Below, in pieces: positions 28,163-36,512 of a stretch of DNA of 64,000 bases. Source of the DNA: Lyngbya sp. CCAP 1446/10. Lineage in GTDB: Bacteria > Cyanobacteriota > Cyanobacteriia > Cyanobacteriales > Microcoleaceae. The notes under the pieces were generated by a model that saw only the letters and a program-made list of their open reading frames with translations, did no database searches and was not told where the DNA came from. The stretch spans positions 1-64,000 of the forward strand of contig NZ_JAIGNI010000018.1 of assembly GCF_026130175.1 (NCBI RefSeq), read 5' to 3'. Every line of letters starts with the position of its first letter. The stretch's first letter is position 1. Position numbers and translations under genes: made by a program.

Positions 28163-28378
28163 CTCGCCCGGTGCAGGTTAGCGTTGATTTGTTGAGTAAA
28201 TGCAATATTCACGCTGCCACACACCTCAGAAGGCTGTGCGCTGCGGTCAGTTACGCTCTTGATTGTATCTCCGCAGCTTGGCAGTTATGAAGCCCAGAGC
28301 TTTGCAAGTATTGTCCAACCGCACAACAAAAAAGAAAACTTCAGCGTAGCTGCATCGAAAATTAAAATAAAAAAAAGC

Positions 28379-28409
28379 TTGACAAGCTGAGGGTTTTGTG
28401 ACTTAATGG
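28379..28409 (+). promoter_or_regulatory. Candidate promoter of tRNA-Pro
   Basis: TTGACA about 55 bp before the tRNA, with CTTAAT about 17 bp further on as a weak -10 element. The preceding 28163-28378 holds no gene. Confidence 0.35.
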
Positions 28410-28433
28410 TTAACAGATAGGCAACTATCACAA

Positions 28434-28507
28434 CGGGATGTAGCGCAGCTTGGTAGCGCGCCTGCTTTGGGAGCAGGATGTCGCAGGTTCAAATCCTGTC
28501 ATCCCGA
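28434..28507 (+). tRNA. tRNA-Pro (anticodon TGG)
   Basis: A 74-nt cloverleaf. The acceptor stem is CGGGATG/CATCCCG with discriminator A. The D arm is GCGC...GCGC. The anticodon stem is CCTGC/GCAGG with loop TTTGGGA, giving anticodon TGG. The T arm is GCAGG-TTCAAAT-CCTGT. CCA is not encoded. Confidence 0.96.
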
Positions 28508-28659
28508 TCGCACAATGTTAAATAATAGATTCAAGCAGAAACTGCCGCTGATGTTGACATTTGTTCAAAATGGAGACCCATTGAGGCAGTTTTTGTCGAT
28601 CGTGTCAAGGGGCCAGTCTTTGCGTTAATGTGTTTCAGGATCGCCGATGGTGGAAAAAC

Positions 28660-29526
28660 ATGAAATCATTAGTTCGTTTAGGCGCAATATTGGGGATTGT
28701 GGGCTGCACTCTGCTCGGCCCCTTGCCCATTGCCAAGATGTCTGCACTGGCACTGCCAGTGCCACAAATTTTAGAAAAGTTACGCCCGGTGCCGGTATTT
28801 ACGATTACAGACGGTCAGGGTGCGTTTTTCATCGCTTCTGTTCCCAAGCAAGGTCAGGGTCAAACTGGTAATGCTTCGGTAGCCAGAATTTTCATCAGCC
28901 AGAAAGATGCTCAAGCTTTTGTCGATCAACTGAAAACGGGAAATCCTCAGTTGGCTGCCTCCGCGCGCGTGACACCCGTGTCACTGGGGGAAATTTATCG
29001 GCTCGCTCAAGAAAATAAAGGCAAGCCGGATCAGGTGCTATTTGCTTTTATTCCGGCGGCGCAGCAGGTGCAGTCGGCTAAAACTGTACTTCAGCAGAGC
29101 GGGCAACAAGTTAACGAGTTAAACGGTGTACCTCTGTTTTTGGCGAGAGGTGGCCCGGAAAATGGTTATCTGACGATTCAGCGGGGCGATAAAGAGGAGC
29201 TTCCCCTGTTTTTTAACAAGGAGGACTTGCAGGAAATGGTCGATCGTTTTAAGCAGCAGCAGCCGAACGTGAATAGCACAATTAAAATTGAAGTAGTGAA
29301 CTTGGAGAGGATTTTGGAAGCTTTGGGTACTGAAAATGACCCGTCTTTGAGCCAACTGATTTTGATGCCGTCGCGGGAGTCGCTGGAATATGTGCGATCG
29401 CGCCAACCGGCTGGTGCTGGCCAAAATCCACAGGTGGCTCCATCTCCAGCTCCAACTCGACCTGCTGCATCTCCAGCTCCAGCTCGACCAGCTCCAGCTC
29501 CAGCTCCAGCTCCACCTGCTCGCTAA
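28660..29526 (+). CDS. Tic22-like periplasmic protein
   Basis: Start ATG 28660 (MKSLVRLGAILGIVG) gives a clean signal peptide; an in-frame GTG at 28630 adds only ten unlike residues. The protein has 288 residues. The Tic22 domain spans about residues 35-240, with repeated halves (KLRPVPVFTITDGQGAFFIAS, VARIFISQKDAQAFVDQLK, then NGVPLFLARGGPENGYLTIQ, PLFFNKEDLQEMVDRFKQQ). Cyanobacterial Tic22 acts in the periplasm and supports outer-membrane biogenesis (Omp85 pathway). The last 35 residues are a Pro-Ala tract encoded by tandem CCAGCTC repeats. It is followed by a heptamer-repeat tract. Confidence 0.85.
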   Translation: MKSLVRLGAILGIVGCTLLGPLPIAKMSALALPVPQILEKLRPVPVFTITDGQGAFFIASVPKQGQGQTGNASVARIFISQKDAQAFVDQLKTGNPQLAASARVTPVSLGEIYRLAQENKGKPDQVLFAFIPAAQQVQSAKTVLQQSGQQVNELNGVPLFLARGGPENGYLTIQRGDKEELPLFFNKEDLQEMVDRFKQQQPNVNSTIKIEVVNLERILEALGTENDPSLSQLILMPSRESLEYVRSRQPAGAGQNPQVAPSPAPTRPAASPAPARPAPAPAPAPPAR

Positions 29527-29890
29527 TAGTTAGTCAGTAGTCATTGGTCAGTAGTCATTGGTCAGTAGTCATTGGTCATTGGTCATTGGTCATTGGTCAT
29601 TAGTTACAGACAGGATTTACCCAAAAATTGGTTTTATGCGTTACTTAAAGCGGTAAGGTTCGGTGTGGATGGAACCCTACATAATTAGGTTTTGGGTTCG
29701 GGACTGAGTTAGTAGGTTGGATTTTGGGATTTCTCGACTCAACCTACTATTTATCAATTCCCAATTCCCAATTCTCAATTACCAATTACGAAGGACTACT
29801 GACCAATGACCAAGGACTACTGACTAATGACTACTGACCAAGGACTACTGACTAATGACTACTGACCAAGGACTACTGACTAATGACCAA
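29527..29890. repeat. Heptamer repeat tract between tic22-like gene and prmC
   Basis: GTCAGTA/GTCATTG units at 29535-29605 and the reverse-complement type (GACTACTGACTAATG) at 29790-29890 flank about 180 bp of unique DNA, forming a large imperfect inverted repeat. The second half runs into the apparent start of prmC, whose first residues would be repeat-encoded. Confidence 0.7.
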
Positions 29891-29905
29891 TTCCCAAAAA
29901 GTCTT

Positions 29906-30793
29906 ATGTTTGTTTCGGGTTTAGAGTTGTGGCAGTGGATGAATCAAGCTAAGGTAGATGCGATCGCCTCTGACATTCCCCAAGCAGAACTTGACTGGCT
30001 GCTGCAAGAGTTGGCAGGTTTGGATAAATTGGCTCTGCGTTTGGAGTCGTTTAAAGATTTGCCAAAAATTGAATTAAAGTTGTCTTTATCTGAACTCGAT
30101 CAACTGTGGCAACGACGGTTGCAGGAACGGGTGCCTGTGCAGTATTTAACGGGAGTTGCACATTGGCGGAATTTTTCGCTCAAAGTAACGCCGGCGGTGC
30201 TAATTCCTCGTCCTGAAACGGAATTGCTGATCGATTTGGCTGTGGCTGCTGTTAAAAGCTATTCAGTTAATCGAAAATCGCATTGGGTGGATTTAGGAAC
30301 GGGCAGCGGGGCGATCGCGATCGGCTTGGCTTCTGAGTTGACAAATGCTACAGTTTATGCAGTAGATTGCAGTTGGGAAGCTTTGGTAGTGGCTCGACAA
30401 AATGCTGAGAATTTGGGTTTTGGCTCGCGAGTTAATTTTTATCAAGGTTTGTGGTGGGAACCGCTAGAATTTCTCAAAGGTAAAGTTAGCGGCATGGTGT
30501 CTAACCCGCCTTACATTCCCAGCAGCACGGTGGTGACTCTGCAACCGGAAGTTTTGAAGCACGAACCTCACCTGGCCTTAGATGGCGGTTTTGATGGCTT
30601 AGATTGCATCCGGCATTTGGTAGAAACGGCTCCCGATTATTTAGAATCTGAGGGAGTTTTTTTGGTTGAGATGATGGCGGGACAAGCTGAGGCGGTAGCT
30701 GAGATGCTGGAAAGTCAGGGGAGTTACGCTGAAGTTCAGATATTTTCGGATTTAGCAGGAATCGATCGCTTTGCGTTAGCCTATCGTCTTTAG
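29906..30793 (+). CDS. prmC: Peptide chain release factor N5-glutamine methyltransferase
   Basis: Methylates the GGQ glutamine of release factors. Start ATG 29906 is chosen because the in-frame start at 29855 lies inside heptamer repeats. The protein has 295 residues. The N-terminal helical domain carries QYLTGVAHWRNFSLKV and LIPRPETELLIDLA, the usual PrmC junction. SAM motif I is WVDLGTGSGAIAIGLASE, and the catalytic NPPY is in VSNPPYIPSS. The C-terminal FLVEMMAGQAEAVAEML and IFSDLAGIDRFALAY also fit. Confidence 0.93.
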   Translation: MFVSGLELWQWMNQAKVDAIASDIPQAELDWLLQELAGLDKLALRLESFKDLPKIELKLSLSELDQLWQRRLQERVPVQYLTGVAHWRNFSLKVTPAVLIPRPETELLIDLAVAAVKSYSVNRKSHWVDLGTGSGAIAIGLASELTNATVYAVDCSWEALVVARQNAENLGFGSRVNFYQGLWWEPLEFLKGKVSGMVSNPPYIPSSTVVTLQPEVLKHEPHLALDGGFDGLDCIRHLVETAPDYLESEGVFLVEMMAGQAEAVAEMLESQGSYAEVQIFSDLAGIDRFALAYRL

Positions 30794-30902
30794 GGAACAA
30801 GCCCAGGAAAGATAGAATTTCTCGACTTTGTATGCTTGCTGGATTTTGAGATAGAGTTGGCGTAAAAACGGCGATCGCGCTCAGCATACAAGAGGTATCA
30901 CC

Positions 30903-31556
30903 GTGAAGCTGGAATATCAGTTTACTTTCAAAGAATATTTAGAGGCTAGTAGAATTGCCACGAAAGTCGAGACTTTCTCGAAAGTCGAGTTGTGGACTAG
31001 GGCTGTATTTATTGTGGGGGGCGGAATTGCCTATCTTAACGCTGCCGCAAATCCCCTCTGGGGTTATTTCATAATCAGTTTTGGCATCTCCTACATCCCT
31101 ATTGTGAAGTTCCTAGAGCGGCGAAAGATCATGTCGCGCGATCGAGGTTTCTTTTGGTCTATGCTTTTCGGGCAGATTAAATTTGGGATCAAATGGGGAA
31201 TTTCAGAGCCGCCTTTTTTGTTAGGATGGATAATTGTACAACTTGTTTATTGGCTCTGTCAATTTTTTGAAGTCGTTGAACTCTTTATGTGGAGAGATAT
31301 TACTAATGCTTGGCATAACTTTGTTATTTTAAAAGTGACTGAATCTGGAATGGAGTTGAAAACTGCAAAGGTTAGCCTCAAACTCAAGTGGCAATTTTAC
31401 TCGCACTTCTTAGAGACAGAAAATTTGTTTGTTATCTATCCTTGTGAGTCTTCCAATATCCCCCATTTTTTTCCAAAACATACATTGAACCGAGAGCAGT
31501 GTCAAGCATTTAGAAAATTGCTATCCAGTAATATTTCGCCAGTTCCTCACGTTTAA
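30903..31556 (+). CDS. YcxB-like membrane protein, first of a tandem pair
   Basis: Starts at GTG 30903 with AGAGGT upstream. The protein has 217 residues. Membrane segments lie near residues 35-52 and 55-70, with a possible third near 100-120. The C-terminal soluble part (VTESGMELKTAKVSLKLKWQFYSHFLETENLFVIYP...FFPKHTLNREQCQAFRKLL) has the YcxB-like domain pattern. Its stop codon directly abuts the ATG of the next gene, so the two are an operon and likely an old tandem duplication. Function unknown. Confidence 0.65.
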   Translation: MKLEYQFTFKEYLEASRIATKVETFSKVELWTRAVFIVGGGIAYLNAAANPLWGYFIISFGISYIPIVKFLERRKIMSRDRGFFWSMLFGQIKFGIKWGISEPPFLLGWIIVQLVYWLCQFFEVVELFMWRDITNAWHNFVILKVTESGMELKTAKVSLKLKWQFYSHFLETENLFVIYPCESSNIPHFFPKHTLNREQCQAFRKLLSSNISPVPHV

Positions 31557-32114
31557 ATGAAAACAATGAACTTTGGGTTTCAACTGAATTCTAATGATTA
31601 CAAAGAAGCTAATCAGGCGGTTCTAAACAGATCTTCAGAATCAGAAAAGCGAGTCTTGCGTAACTTGGCATTACTAATAGGATTTTTATTTCTTTATCTG
31701 GCAATAACATCGAAAGATACGAGCTTCTTAGTGGTGGGTGTTATTTTGGTGTCCCTTCCTGTTTTATGTAAAATTTTTGTGCTAATCGACGTAAATATAA
31801 AGATGCCAATTGTCGAGCCTACGAACTGCGGGGAACCTATCACAGTAGAAGTGATAGGAGAAGGGCTGATAGTTGATACTCCTAGTTGGCAAGGGACTTT
31901 TCAATGGGGGCATTTTGAATTATTTATTGAAACCAGAAAATTATTAGTAATTTATCCGGTGCCATCCCTCTATCCTGTGTCAGACTCGGATTTTATGATA
32001 GTTCCCAAGCGTGCATTCAGCGGTGAAGAGCAATTGTCGGATTTCCGAGAAGTGCTGCACAAGAATATCGGTAAGAGAGGTGACAATTCTTTAAAGAAAA
32101 TGATGTATGATTAG
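31557..32114 (+). CDS. YcxB-like membrane protein, second of a tandem pair
   Basis: A 185-residue protein. Two membrane segments near residues 36-53 and 57-75 (LALLIGFLFLYLAITS, FLVVGVILVSLPVLCKIFVL) are followed by a YcxB-like C-terminal domain. That domain contains VIGEGLIVDTPSWQGTFQWGHF and ends FMIVPKRAFSGEEQLSDF, the family's closing motif. Starts immediately after the stop of the first copy, with no spacer, implying translational coupling. The two copies are diverged in sequence but share layout. Function unknown. Confidence 0.7.
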   Translation: MKTMNFGFQLNSNDYKEANQAVLNRSSESEKRVLRNLALLIGFLFLYLAITSKDTSFLVVGVILVSLPVLCKIFVLIDVNIKMPIVEPTNCGEPITVEVIGEGLIVDTPSWQGTFQWGHFELFIETRKLLVIYPVPSLYPVSDSDFMIVPKRAFSGEEQLSDFREVLHKNIGKRGDNSLKKMMYD

Positions 32115-32262
32115 AAGCGATAAATCTAAAATATACGGGACTTACGCACTCCCACCAAAGAAACCGGGTTTTTTACCGAATATTTGGACTGCAACAAGTA
32201 TTCTCGCAAAAAAATCGGTTTCTGACCACCCTCGCGCAAGTCCTATTAAAATCTAAAATCGG

Positions 32263-32865
32263 ATGACTCAAGTTTCGATCGCCTCCTTGATTCAAGGAGC
32301 AATTTCAGGAGATTATATTGTCAGCTTTCCTACAGATACTGTACCCGCTTTGGCTGCGCGGCCCGATCGCGCGGAGTTGATTTTTGTAGCTAAGCGCCGC
32401 CGTCAAGACAAGCCGCTGATTTTGATGGCAGCATCACCCCAAGCTTTATGGCCCTACGTGCAGGGGAGTCCGGCAGAATTAACATTGTGGCAGCAAGTGG
32501 CCGAATCCTATTGGCCAGGGGCGCTAACTTTGGTGTTGCCGGCTTCGCCACTGGTGCCACCCTCGATGAATGCGATCGATCGCACTACAATCGGAGTACG
32601 AGTCCCTAATTTTCCCCTTGCTCTCAAGATTTTAGAGCAGACAGGCCCTTTGGCTACTACCAGTGCTAATCTATCAGGCCAAGCGCCTCTGGAGTCGGTG
32701 GCAGAAATTGAGGCGCAGTTTCCCGAAGTCTTGACATTAGTTGCTGCTGAATTAGCAACCGCGCCAACAGCGCCAACAGCTTCGAGTTTGCCTTCGACTG
32801 TGGCTAAATGGACTGGCGGCGGTTGGGAAATATTGCGACAAGGCGCGATCGAGCTAAAATGCTAA
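32263..32865 (+). CDS. tsaC: L-threonylcarbamoyladenylate synthase (YrdC/Sua5 family)
   Basis: A 200-residue YrdC-type protein making threonylcarbamoyl-AMP for the t6A modification of tRNAs that read ANN codons. The signature starts with YIVSFPTDTVPALAARPD, then AKRRRQDKPLILMAAS near residue 50. YWPGALTLVLPAS lies near 85, and GVRVPNFPLALKILEQTGPL plus ATTSANLSGQ near 115-145. It lacks the C-terminal Sua5 domain. It lies 25 bp upstream of the sensor-kinase-like gene on the same strand, so an operon is possible. Confidence 0.92.
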   Translation: MTQVSIASLIQGAISGDYIVSFPTDTVPALAARPDRAELIFVAKRRRQDKPLILMAASPQALWPYVQGSPAELTLWQQVAESYWPGALTLVLPASPLVPPSMNAIDRTTIGVRVPNFPLALKILEQTGPLATTSANLSGQAPLESVAEIEAQFPEVLTLVAAELATAPTAPTASSLPSTVAKWTGGGWEILRQGAIELKC

Positions 32866-32890
32866 AAGCTAAACTCCTAGGCAAAGCAAT

Positions 32891-33826
32891 ATGGCGCCGA
32901 TCGGCTGGAGCGACTTGATATATTTAGGTATGGGATTAGGACTGGGTTGGGGAAGCAGTTTGATTTGGCGCGGGCGACAAAAAAGCTCGCAACAGCCAGA
33001 ACCTTTGCCCCCTATGCCGCCAACTCCTCAAGAAATGAACTTAGAGAAGTTTGATGCCTTGGCTGAGCAACTGAAGCAAACTCAATTGGCTTATCAGATG
33101 GCATCGGAGATGAGTCTATTTAAGGGGGGCTTTTTGGCTCGAACTTCTCACGAGTTGCGATCGCCCCTGAGCACTATGATTGGTACGCTGCAATTAATTC
33201 TGTCGGATTTGTGCGACGATCCTGCAGAGGAACGAGAGTTTGTCGAACAAGCTCACGTTGCAGCACTCAAGCTGGTGAAATTGATAGATGAAATTATCTC
33301 TGTTGCTAAAACTGAACACGGCACTGACACGATGGATATTGAGCCGATTCAGTTAGCTAAGGTTTTTGATGAAGTTGATGATTTAACTTACTTGCAAGCT
33401 GCTAATCGCAGCATTCGTTTGGAGATATTGCCGCCCGATCCGGGGATTTATGTATTGGCAGATTTGCCGAGGTTTAGACAAGTTTTAGTCAATTTGGTAG
33501 ATACTGCTGTGGCTCAGATGGAGGAGGGGAGTATTTCTGTTTCTGCCCATTCTTCACCGGAATCTGGATGCGTTCATATTTGGGTAGACGATCAGCGTTC
33601 GGTTAGTGCTTGGAGCGAATCTTGGGATTTGTTGAAGCACGATTTGGAGTCGGATGCTACTAAGATCAGCGATAATTCTCACGTCTCTTCTGGCATGAGG
33701 TTGTTGATGAATCAGACTCTTTTAAGTTTGATGAATGGAAAGTTGGAGGTTCTGGCTGTGCCTTCTGAGTCTGAAGAGTCCAATTTTAACCGCACTCAGT
33801 GTTCTATTCCTTTGGCAACTTTGTGA
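32891..33826 (+). CDS. Sensor histidine kinase-like protein with degenerate ATPase domain
   Basis: A 311-residue protein. A membrane segment at residues 8-25 is followed by a Pro-rich linker and a HisKA domain with phospho-acceptor box RTSHELRSPLSTMIG (H87). The ATPase region keeps part of the N box (RFRQVLVNLVDTAV, where the usual second Asn is Asp-Thr). It has no recognisable GxG G1/G2 boxes; the expected place reads SGMRLLMNQTLLSLMNGKLEV. It may be a pseudokinase or scaffold. No response regulator is adjacent. Confidence 0.72.
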   Translation: MAPIGWSDLIYLGMGLGLGWGSSLIWRGRQKSSQQPEPLPPMPPTPQEMNLEKFDALAEQLKQTQLAYQMASEMSLFKGGFLARTSHELRSPLSTMIGTLQLILSDLCDDPAEEREFVEQAHVAALKLVKLIDEIISVAKTEHGTDTMDIEPIQLAKVFDEVDDLTYLQAANRSIRLEILPPDPGIYVLADLPRFRQVLVNLVDTAVAQMEEGSISVSAHSSPESGCVHIWVDDQRSVSAWSESWDLLKHDLESDATKISDNSHVSSGMRLLMNQTLLSLMNGKLEVLAVPSESEESNFNRTQCSIPLATL

Positions 33827-33837
33827 TGAAGGAAGAA

Positions 33838-33873
33838 GTTGACAGTTGACAGTTGACAGTTGACAGTTGACAG
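33838..33873. repeat. GTTGACA tandem heptamers
   Basis: Five consecutive GTTGACA units downstream of the sensor-kinase-like gene. A related tract (GTTGACTGTTCGCT) lies at 61385-61490. Confidence 0.75.
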
Positions 33874-34094
33874 CGACCTCTAACTGGAAGGAAGAGGATT
33901 GGAGTCATGAATCGTCTGCTTTTAATTTCTCCCCGCCCGATCGATCAGGGTTCCGGCTTTAAACCAATTCTTTCTGGTAACGGATTGTGTAATGGATTTA
34001 ACGGAGGGAGGGAAGAGGTAAATTATTTGTAAATAGTATGGTGTGCATTGAACGCCATACTATTTAGAGATTTGGGTGCAGGTTTTGTGCTTCT

Positions 34095-34589
34095 TTAACA
34101 AATAGCAGTTAGCAATTCGCCATTGTTAATTTCTAATTCGAGATTCTCTTCTAAGAGTTGATTTTCAAGTACCATTGTGGTGCTGGCGTTGTGCTGAAAA
34201 CCGATGCGCTCGTAGAAGCTTTGTTTGTAAGTTGTCATCAGGTAAACTCGCTCTACTCGGCACATTCGAGGGTGGCTCAAGACGGTTTGGACTAATTGGC
34301 GGCCGAGTCCTGCACCTTGATAATCTGGGTGAATGGCGACATCCCAGATGGTGGCTCGATAGATGCCGTCTGAGGTGGCTCTAGCAAAGCCGATCGCCCG
34401 TAAGCCATCCCAAACTGTCACAACTGGTTCGCTATTGGCGATCGCAATTTCCCAATCTTCTATTTTGCGCGCCCTCGCCCAAAAGGCGGCGGCTTTAAAT
34501 AGTTCTTGGATTTGTGCGATGTCTGCGCGATCGCGCTCTATACAAAATTGAATGTGACTGGAATCCCTAGTCGTTGATGTCATGCTCAA
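34095..34589 (-). CDS. GNAT family N-acetyltransferase
   Basis: A 164-residue GNAT protein. The acetyl-CoA loop IHPDYQGAGLGRQLVQTVL lies near residues 88-106, preceded by strands [21 protein letters not shown] and followed by RVYLMTTYKQSFYERIGFQ. It resembles the 27611-28162 protein in its central part (FARATSD and HPDYQG motifs) and may belong to the same wider group, but lacks the N-terminal extension. The substrate is unknown. Confidence 0.85.
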   Translation of the reverse strand: MSMTSTTRDSSHIQFCIERDRADIAQIQELFKAAAFWARARKIEDWEIAIANSEPVVTVWDGLRAIGFARATSDGIYRATIWDVAIHPDYQGAGLGRQLVQTVLSHPRMCRVERVYLMTTYKQSFYERIGFQHNASTTMVLENQLLEENLELEINNGELLTAIC

Positions 34590-34783
34590 TCCGCCTTTAA
34601 GTTGTATCTAAACTGTGTTACTTTTACTGTCTTACAGGATTGAAAGTTGATTTTGCTTGGGAACGATCAATATTGAATTCCCGATTTACAAAACTATTTT
34701 TAGTTACACATATTTTGTAACTAATTTCGGTAATTATTAATACTTTTTTGTATAAAGTTGGTGAAAAAGTCTTTGACTCAAAA

Positions 34784-34868
34784 TTCGCCAGATTAGACGG
34801 CGGTTGAAACCGCTTCTAGACCAGCGAAGTCCGCACTTCGCCAGATTAGACGCGGTTTCAACCGCCCG
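34784..34868. repeat. Palindromic element with GGCGGTTGAAACCGC arms
   Basis: TTCGCCAGATTAGACG occurs twice, and GGCGGTTGAAACCGC is mirrored by GCGGTTTCAACCGCC. A related but longer element lies at 59855-60004. It lies downstream of hemB; the remainder of 34590-34907 has no gene. Confidence 0.65.
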
Positions 34869-34907
34869 GTATTCCGATCCCAAACGTATGGCGGCATCAC
34901 GAGTGAA

Positions 34908-35891
34908 TCAGTTTTGCAGCCAGCGGGCCGCATCTTTGGCGTGATAAGTCAAAATCAAATCAGCACCAGCACGCTTGAATCCTGTCAAGGTTTCCATCAC
35001 CACTCTTTCTTCATCAATCCAACCATTAAGAGCGGCGGCTTTCACCATCGCATATTCTCCAGAAACGTTGTAAGCCGCAACTGGTAAGTTAGTTGCTTCC
35101 TTAACGCGCCAGATGATATCCATGTATGCTAAAGCAGGTTTAACCATCAGCATATCTGCGCCTTCAGCAATGTCGAGAGCAATTTCTTTGAGAGCTTCGC
35201 GGCCGTTTCCAGGGTCCATTTGATAGGTGCGTCGATCGCCAAATTGGGGAGCAGAATCCGCCGCATCCCGGAACGGGCCATAATAAGCTGAGGCATATTT
35301 TGCCGCGTAAGACATGATGGGAATATCTTCAAATCCAGCCGAGTCCAATCCTTCGCGAATTGCTCCCACAAAACCGTCCATCATTCCCGAAGGTGCAATA
35401 ATATCTGCACCAGCTCTAGCTTGAGCAACGGCAGTTTTCTTTAGCAATTCTAGTGTCGGATCGTTCAAAACGCGACCGCTTAAATCTCCGACTTCCAAAT
35501 AGCCACAGTGACCGTGACTGGTATATTCGCACAGACAAGTATCAACCATGACAATTAAATCCGGTACGGCTGCTTTAACTGCTGCCGTCGCTTTTTGGAC
35601 GATGCCGCAGTCGTGCCAAGCGCCTGTCGCGTCTGTATCTTTGTCTGCGGGAATGCCGAATAAAATAATCGCGGGAATGCCAAGATCGTATACTTCTTTG
35701 GCTTCTTCTACGATTTTGTCTACCGATAGCTGGTAAACTCCGGGCATTGATATAACTTCTTTGGCAAAAGCTTCCCCCGGTACGGCAAATAGGGGGTAAA
35801 TTAAATCGCTGGTTGTCAAGATGTTTTCGCGTACCATCCGGCGGAGTTGGGGATGGTTGCGGAGGCGGCGGGGGCGGTGAGTTGGAAACAT
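34908..35891 (-). CDS. hemB: Delta-aminolevulinic acid dehydratase (porphobilinogen synthase)
   Basis: A 327-residue enzyme condensing two 5-aminolevulinates to porphobilinogen in heme and chlorophyll synthesis. The metal-binding cysteine cluster is [14 protein letters not shown] near residue 120-133. The two active-site lysines are in [17 protein letters not shown] near 197 and [12 protein letters not shown] near 250. The N terminus [22 protein letters not shown] is typical. Length and motifs are normal. It is a single gene on the minus strand. Confidence 0.96.
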   Translation of the reverse strand: MFPTHRPRRLRNHPQLRRMVRENILTTSDLIYPLFAVPGEAFAKEVISMPGVYQLSVDKIVEEAKEVYDLGIPAIILFGIPADKDTDATGAWHDCGIVQKATAAVKAAVPDLIVMVDTCLCEYTSHGHCGYLEVGDLSGRVLNDPTLELLKKTAVAQARAGADIIAPSGMMDGFVGAIREGLDSAGFEDIPIMSYAAKYASAYYGPFRDAADSAPQFGDRRTYQMDPGNGREALKEIALDIAEGADMLMVKPALAYMDIIWRVKEATNLPVAAYNVSGEYAMVKAAALNGWIDEERVVMETLTGFKRAGADLILTYHAKDAARWLQN

Positions 35892-36229
35892 AATGTTTTT
35901 TTAGGGTAGATTAAAGTCCTGATTTCTGGGACTGGAGGTGTTTGTTTAAAAGTCTAAAGCTTATTGTTGGTCGATCGCCCTCAACCTACGTAAAGTTATG
36001 TAAAACCTGTGATGTCCATTGTTGGTAGTCATGACTTTAGTGCAATGGCACCGAAAAAGCATCGCACAAAAAACTATAAAGCAAGCCCTACATATATCGT
36101 GGCCTGACAAACCCAAATATCTCTCTGGGACGGAACTCGGCGCCGTCTTCTTGGAGACTGACAGGAAATTTAACGCCAAACTCGCCTTAAATTCAACACA
36201 AATCCCGGCAATACGCCTTCGCCGGACAA
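35892..36229. other. Intergenic stretch upstream of hemB
   Basis: 338 bp on the promoter side of hemB. I see no supported gene, repeat or strong hairpin. A plus-strand frame near 36019-36243 lacks a start signal and family resemblance. Confidence 0.45.
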
Positions 36230-36349
36230 CTAGGCTGGATTGATTAATATTTCTACTTCTGTTTGTTGTCTGTAAAATTCTACCCGAAGGGCGATCGAAT
36301 TCGGCACTTCTAGAGATATAGTTTCTGGTTCAGTAAAGGTTTGTACCAT
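36230..36349 (-). CDS. Possible very small protein
   Basis: A 39-residue frame starting at ATG 36349 (MVQTFTEPETISLEVPNSIALRVEF pattern) with a GTGGAA stretch upstream. A longer frame from TTG 36427 is less likely. Composition (alternating Val/Ile/Leu with Glu) looks protein-like and somewhat like a short antitoxin N terminus, but no partner is adjacent. I do not recognise it. Confidence 0.3.
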   Translation of the reverse strand: MVQTFTEPETISLEVPNSIALRVEFYRQQTEVEILINPA

Positions 36350-36512
36350 ATTCAATTCCACGCTTTTTGGGTCAAAATTGGTAACAAAAAAACTATTGTG
36401 TAGGGTGCATCGCTGTGAGATTTTCAAGCTGATGTGCAGATTATCAATAGCGACGAACCCTACGGTTTCTACTTCTTCCTTCTTCCTTCTTCCCTCTTCC
36501 TTCTTCCTTCGG

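Noticed and set aside
36019-36243. Plus-strand frame upstream of hemB
   Set aside because: No ribosome-binding site and no recognisable protein features.
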